Assembly (NCBI GenBank): GCA_937942435.1
Contig: CALDEM010000098.1
Coordinates: forward strand, 1 to 37,119
DNA length: 37,119 nucleotides
Source of the DNA: an uncultured Saprospiraceae bacterium
GTDB lineage: Bacteria > Bacteroidota > Bacteroidia > Chitinophagales > Saprospiraceae
Direction: 5' to 3'
Shown here piece after piece: positions 34,299 through 37,119 of the stretch; position 1 is the stretch's first letter, and every line of letters begins with the position of its first letter. Below the pieces are notes generated by a model. That model saw nothing but the letters and a program-made list of their open reading frames with translations, was not told where the DNA came from and searched no databases. A program made the position numbers and the translations under genes.

Positions 34299-35063
34299 CT
34301 AATCTACTACTACATGCGGTACCTTACTCAAGTCCCAATCAATCACTAATCCACCTGCGAGACTCCTGGCGATACTATCTCCATATAGATGTTCTGCCAG
34401 ATATAGTGCTGCTTCAAAGGATTTGGCTCCTCCGGCTGAGGTGATGTACTTACCGTCATGGACAAAGAGAACATTGTCTCTTACATCAAGCTGAGGGAAC
34501 ATCTCTTTGTACTTCTGGATATCAGATGGGAATGTAGTAGAAGCTACATCATCTAGAAGGCCCGCTTTAGCCAGTACAAAAGCTCCATCGCAGTGGCTAG
34601 TGACATAAGTGGCCTTCTGTGATACTTCAGCTACCCATGAGATCATCTGTTCGTTGTCCAGATCAGTATCTAGATGGTGTTCTGCACTGGGTACAACTAG
34701 TATATCGATATGGGGCATCCCATCTTGGGTATAATCGAAGTCAGGTAACATCTTGATTCCTTCAAATGATGTAATCGGCTCTCTGGTATCTGCCACAAGA
34801 AAAGTATTCATAGACTTGATGCCTGCTCTAAATATGGTATGCTGAAATATGTCATATGGCGCTGTCAACTCCGTGTTATAAACCCCATCCATGATTAAGA
34901 AGGCGACGTTATATCGATCAGGATGAAGATCTTTAGATAGCGCACTATTAGTGGTCTTTTCTGCTCCAGAATCATCTGATTTTTGAGTCATTTGACATGA
35001 TTGACATATCAATAATACTAGGGTAAACCCGATGAAAACACTATGTTTTAGTGGTGTTGACAT
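34299..35063 (-). CDS. DJ-1/PfpI-family lipoprotein
   Basis: The 254-residue protein has a lipoprotein signal (hydrophobic to residue 19, then QSC with Cys23) and a DJ-1/PfpI domain. The fold strands VAFLIMDGVYNTELTAPYDIF and IDILVVPSAEHH are followed by the nucleophile elbow VTSHCDGAF with Cys158, and SAGGAKSFEAALYLAEHLYG at the C-terminus. It is closest to the GATase1-like part of AraC/FtrA-type regulators, but no DNA-binding domain follows. Members are usually cytoplasmic; here the lipobox would put it outside the inner membrane. It lies 8 bases behind the DUF2279 gene, so they form a unit, and is followed by the Mrr gene. Confidence 0.82.
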   Translation of the reverse strand: MSTPLKHSVFIGFTLVLLICQSCQMTQKSDDSGAEKTTNSALSKDLHPDRYNVAFLIMDGVYNTELTAPYDIFQHTIFRAGIKSMNTFLVADTREPITSFEGIKMLPDFDYTQDGMPHIDILVVPSAEHHLDTDLDNEQMISWVAEVSQKATYVTSHCDGAFVLAKAGLLDDVASTTFPSDIQKYKEMFPQLDVRDNVLFVHDGKYITSAGGAKSFEAALYLAEHLYGDSIARSLAGGLVIDWDLSKVPHVVVD

Positions 35064-35071
35064 ATCAACGA

Positions 35072-36094
35072 TTAAAATCTGATGGCATAAAATCTAATTT
35101 CTCCCAATGTGTTAATCTCGATGGTACTGAATGGCACTTTTACGATGTTAATCACATCCAGAAGCGTTCGTAAGATAGGAGAATCTACATCTATCTTAGA
35201 GAGGTCTGCATCCAAGGAGATAAAAAACTGACTATATCTGGGATGTTGGTCCAATGCGCCATCTATCTGTGGAAATTCATTAGAGAATCCACCAAACAGA
35301 TTGCCCGCTCCATATCCTACTGCGATATTGAGCCATTTGGGGAAACCCGAATCCGGAAAAAATGAGAGAATGTTAGCAGATAACCAAGTGTTCTGGGCGT
35401 TATAGTCCTTCAGATATCGCGTCGCAAAACCTGTCCCATAGAGTTCGTTAGCTCTACGCTGGTAGAGCTCATCTCCATATCGGTCCTCATAGTTTATAGG
35501 TGTACTCGAAGACTTCAATCTGATCCTTTGCTCACCCCACACATTTTGCTGTAAAGCAAAACCACCGATACCGATCACGTTAGCACCAAAATCACTTAAA
35601 GAAAACCCCCATTCTGCTGAAAAACCGTCCATCACCTCTATCGTTGATTGGGCCAGAAGCGCTGTGGCAGCACCTGTCCATATCGCTGACTTATCGTCCA
35701 TACCCGTCCATCTCCATGTCTTGTAGGCCCACTCTGACTGGAAGTATGCAGAGAAGATATGTCCTGCCTTATCAACGCCTCTCCATTCGCCAAGATCATT
35801 GTATAAGTGAAAGCCTTCAGAAGGAAAATCTTTATACCAAGCGTCATATAAAGCAATGGAAGATCCAGTATATATCGCCCCCCCAAGAGATAATGTCCAA
35901 GCCAATCGTTTTTTATTGACTTTTGATGTAGTATTATTCTGTTTTAGATCGTTTTGTACACTGTAATCTTGGGACATCACTGCTGTGCTTATCCCCAGAA
36001 GAGCAATTATTATAACTCCTTGGCATACTCTGGTTCTAAAACCTTGGTTTACGCTTAATTGGAGATAACTTACGATATTTGATATATGAGACAA
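35072..36094 (-). CDS. DUF2279 family exported protein
   Basis: This protein of 340 residues begins at TTG 36092-36094: an in-frame TAA lies two codons upstream, and the next ATG would cut off the signal peptide. The signal helix is at about 25-40 (VIIIALLGISTAVMS). The DUF2279 core has AGHIFSAYFQSEWAYKTWRW, QSTIEVMDGFSAEWGFSLSD and FGANVIGIGGFALQQ, a pattern of membrane-facing helices with conserved Asp and His. The C-terminal half resembles an outer-membrane or periplasmic beta domain (FFISLDADLSKID, IRFYAIRF). Function is unknown. Its start overlaps that of the divergent PorP/SprF gene. The DJ-1-like gene is 8 bases downstream. Confidence 0.75.
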   Translation of the reverse strand: MSHISNIVSYLQLSVNQGFRTRVCQGVIIIALLGISTAVMSQDYSVQNDLKQNNTTSKVNKKRLAWTLSLGGAIYTGSSIALYDAWYKDFPSEGFHLYNDLGEWRGVDKAGHIFSAYFQSEWAYKTWRWTGMDDKSAIWTGAATALLAQSTIEVMDGFSAEWGFSLSDFGANVIGIGGFALQQNVWGEQRIRLKSSSTPINYEDRYGDELYQRRANELYGTGFATRYLKDYNAQNTWLSANILSFFPDSGFPKWLNIAVGYGAGNLFGGFSNEFPQIDGALDQHPRYSQFFISLDADLSKIDVDSPILRTLLDVINIVKVPFSTIEINTLGEIRFYAIRF

Positions 36095-37119
36095 GATTTA
36101 CTAGTCAGGTCAAAGATTAAACGCATATTTTTCGGATCCATTTTGTTGATGGGCCTAGTGTCTATGTCGAGCCATCTAACAGCTCAACAACAAGGACACT
36201 TCACGGACTTTCGGATGGCTCCAAGCGCACTTAATCCTGGACTCACAGGTGCTTTTAAGGGTACTTATCGGATCAACGGTTTATACAGAGGTCAGTGGGG
36301 CAACTTTGGTGATAGCAATGCTGCTAAGACCATCGTAGCATCTGGAGAGTTTAACATTAAAGGGGGACTACTCTTAGAGAATGATTGGATCTCAGCTGGT
36401 CTGAGTTTATACAATGATCAAGCAGGTACTGCTAATCGGAAGTATAATTCTACGGGATTTAGCGTAGGCTATCATATCGGTTTGGATGATGACTACACCA
36501 ATGTCTTCTCAGTGGGACTAAACTATAGTAGCCTCGGTAGTTCTGTAAGCAACTACAGATTACTGGGAGACATAGGTAACTCAAGTGTACAACCCAGCTT
36601 CACTTCAGGACAGTTTGAAGGAGAGTGTACACTACCAGGTTGTGATACTCAGAGTGAAGGCTCCTCTAATGCAACTGATCTGTCGCTTGGAGTAACATAT
36701 AAGACTGAAGTCAATGACAACGTGGTAAGATTTGGCCTTGCGCTCAATCATCTCAACGCTCCTGAGACCACGATCGCGGTGGCTCGAGGAGGTAATCGTG
36801 ATACTAATGTAATGGTCACGCCCACTACAGATCCCAATAGGACAATCGATGCATTCAGAAGAAACCTTGTCTTTCATGCCGAGGCATCTACTCTGATATC
36901 AGACCGAGTAAGGGTCAATCCTGCATTTCTATTTATGACATCAGGAGGTACGACGGAGATACAACTACAATCCACTATGGAGTACTTGGTCAATGCCAAA
37001 GAGCAGTTTAGTTTGATCGGCGGTATAGGATTCAGACCATTACCATCATTTGATGCAGGATATCTGATCGGTGGTATCAGGATGAGAGATCTACAAGTCC
37101 GACTGAGTTATGATATCAC
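36086..37119 (+). CDS. PorP/SprF-family T9SS outer-membrane protein (3' end outside window)
   Basis: ATG 36086 opens 344 codons without a stop to the window edge. The N-terminus MRQDLLVRSKIKRIFF with a hydrophobic core ending in LTAQQQ is a signal peptide. The mature part starts with QGHFTDFRMAPSALNPGLTGAF, the hallmark of PorP/SprF proteins, followed by alternating beta strands typical of an outer-membrane barrel. Members bind PorE or gliding-adhesin partners and help to secrete or anchor T9SS clients, often one partner per client. The two T9SS-tagged proteins in this window are separate genes, so no pairing is shown. The start codon lies inside the first codons of the divergent DUF2279 gene. 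Confidence 0.87.
   Translation, partial: MRQDLLVRSKIKRIFFGSILLMGLVSMSSHLTAQQQGHFTDFRMAPSALNPGLTGAFKGTYRINGLYRGQWGNFGDSNAAKTIVASGEFNIKGGLLLENDWISAGLSLYNDQAGTANRKYNSTGFSVGYHIGLDDDYTNVFSVGLNYSSLGSSVSNYRLLGDIGNSSVQPSFTSGQFEGECTLPGCDTQSEGSSNATDLSLGVTYKTEVNDNVVRFGLALNHLNAPETTIAVARGGNRDTNVMVTPTTDPNRTIDAFRRNLVFHAEASTLISDRVRVNPAFLFMTSGGTTEIQLQSTMEYLVNAKEQFSLIGGIGFRPLPSFDAGYLIGGIRMRDLQVRLSYDI

Noticed and set aside
33427..36094. Defence island centred on the Mrr nuclease.
   Set aside because: The neighbours are a DJ-1 lipoprotein, a GH16 hydrolase and a DUF2279 protein, none of them known defence genes.

Overview
The window looks like chromosomal DNA of a free-living Bacteroidota, probably close to the Saprospiria/Lewinella group. 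The grounds are two large secreted proteins with type IX secretion (T9SS) C-terminal sorting domains, HYR, dockerin-like and C-type-lectin modules, a PorP/SprF-family gene at the right edge, several lipoproteins, and TAnnTTTG-type promoter boxes with few Shine-Dalgarno sequences. No rRNA, tRNA, CRISPR array, transposase or integrase was found. The taxonomic placement is inference.

Layout. 1-477: 3' end of an inositol-phosphate synthase gene. 503-2160 (-): AT-rich pair, FkbM methyltransferase and glycosyltransferase. 2244-5246 (-): 1000-residue secreted protein with dockerin-like, cohesin-like and T9SS parts. 5443-6846 (-): SDR reductase and a TANGO2/NRDE protein. 6948-10302 (+): MlaE-type permease, MlaF-type ATPase and a membrane-anchored MutS-like ATPase. 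10428-13172 (+): 914-residue VWA/HYR/C-type-lectin surface protein. 13180-16792: lipase-like hydrolase, DUF1080 lipoprotein, four-helix membrane protein and a sulfatase. 16904-19320 (+): polysaccharide chain-length regulator and O-antigen ligase-like protein.

19359-27921 (+) is the metabolic core, a reductive pyrimidine catabolic cluster: (methyl)malonate-semialdehyde dehydrogenase, class III aminotransferase, dihydropyrimidinase, beta-ureidopropionase, PreT and PreA. Together they would take uracil or thymine through the dihydro base, the N-carbamoyl amino acid, beta-alanine or beta-aminoisobutyrate and a semialdehyde to acetyl-CoA or propionyl-CoA. Two oddities interrupt it: a four-helix-bundle gene with an in-frame stop (20863-21222), and a 222-base gap with an 11-bp inverted repeat and a 69-codon frame between preT and preA.

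27936-37119: PH-like membrane protein, UbiA-family prenyltransferase, zinc-less MDR reductase, Tat-type YtcJ-like amidohydrolase with a palindrome-rich divergent promoter region, GH16 lipoprotein, Mrr-type nuclease, DJ-1/PfpI lipoprotein, DUF2279 protein, and a partial PorP/SprF gene whose start overlaps that of the DUF2279 gene.

The only gene gap over 300 bases is 20829-21290, which holds the broken four-helix-bundle gene and a candidate promoter. The strongest leads are the C-type lectin domain nested in an HYR domain, the pyrimidine cluster with its two interruptions, and the MlaEF/MutS-like operon. I did not find a system that I can call wholly new.
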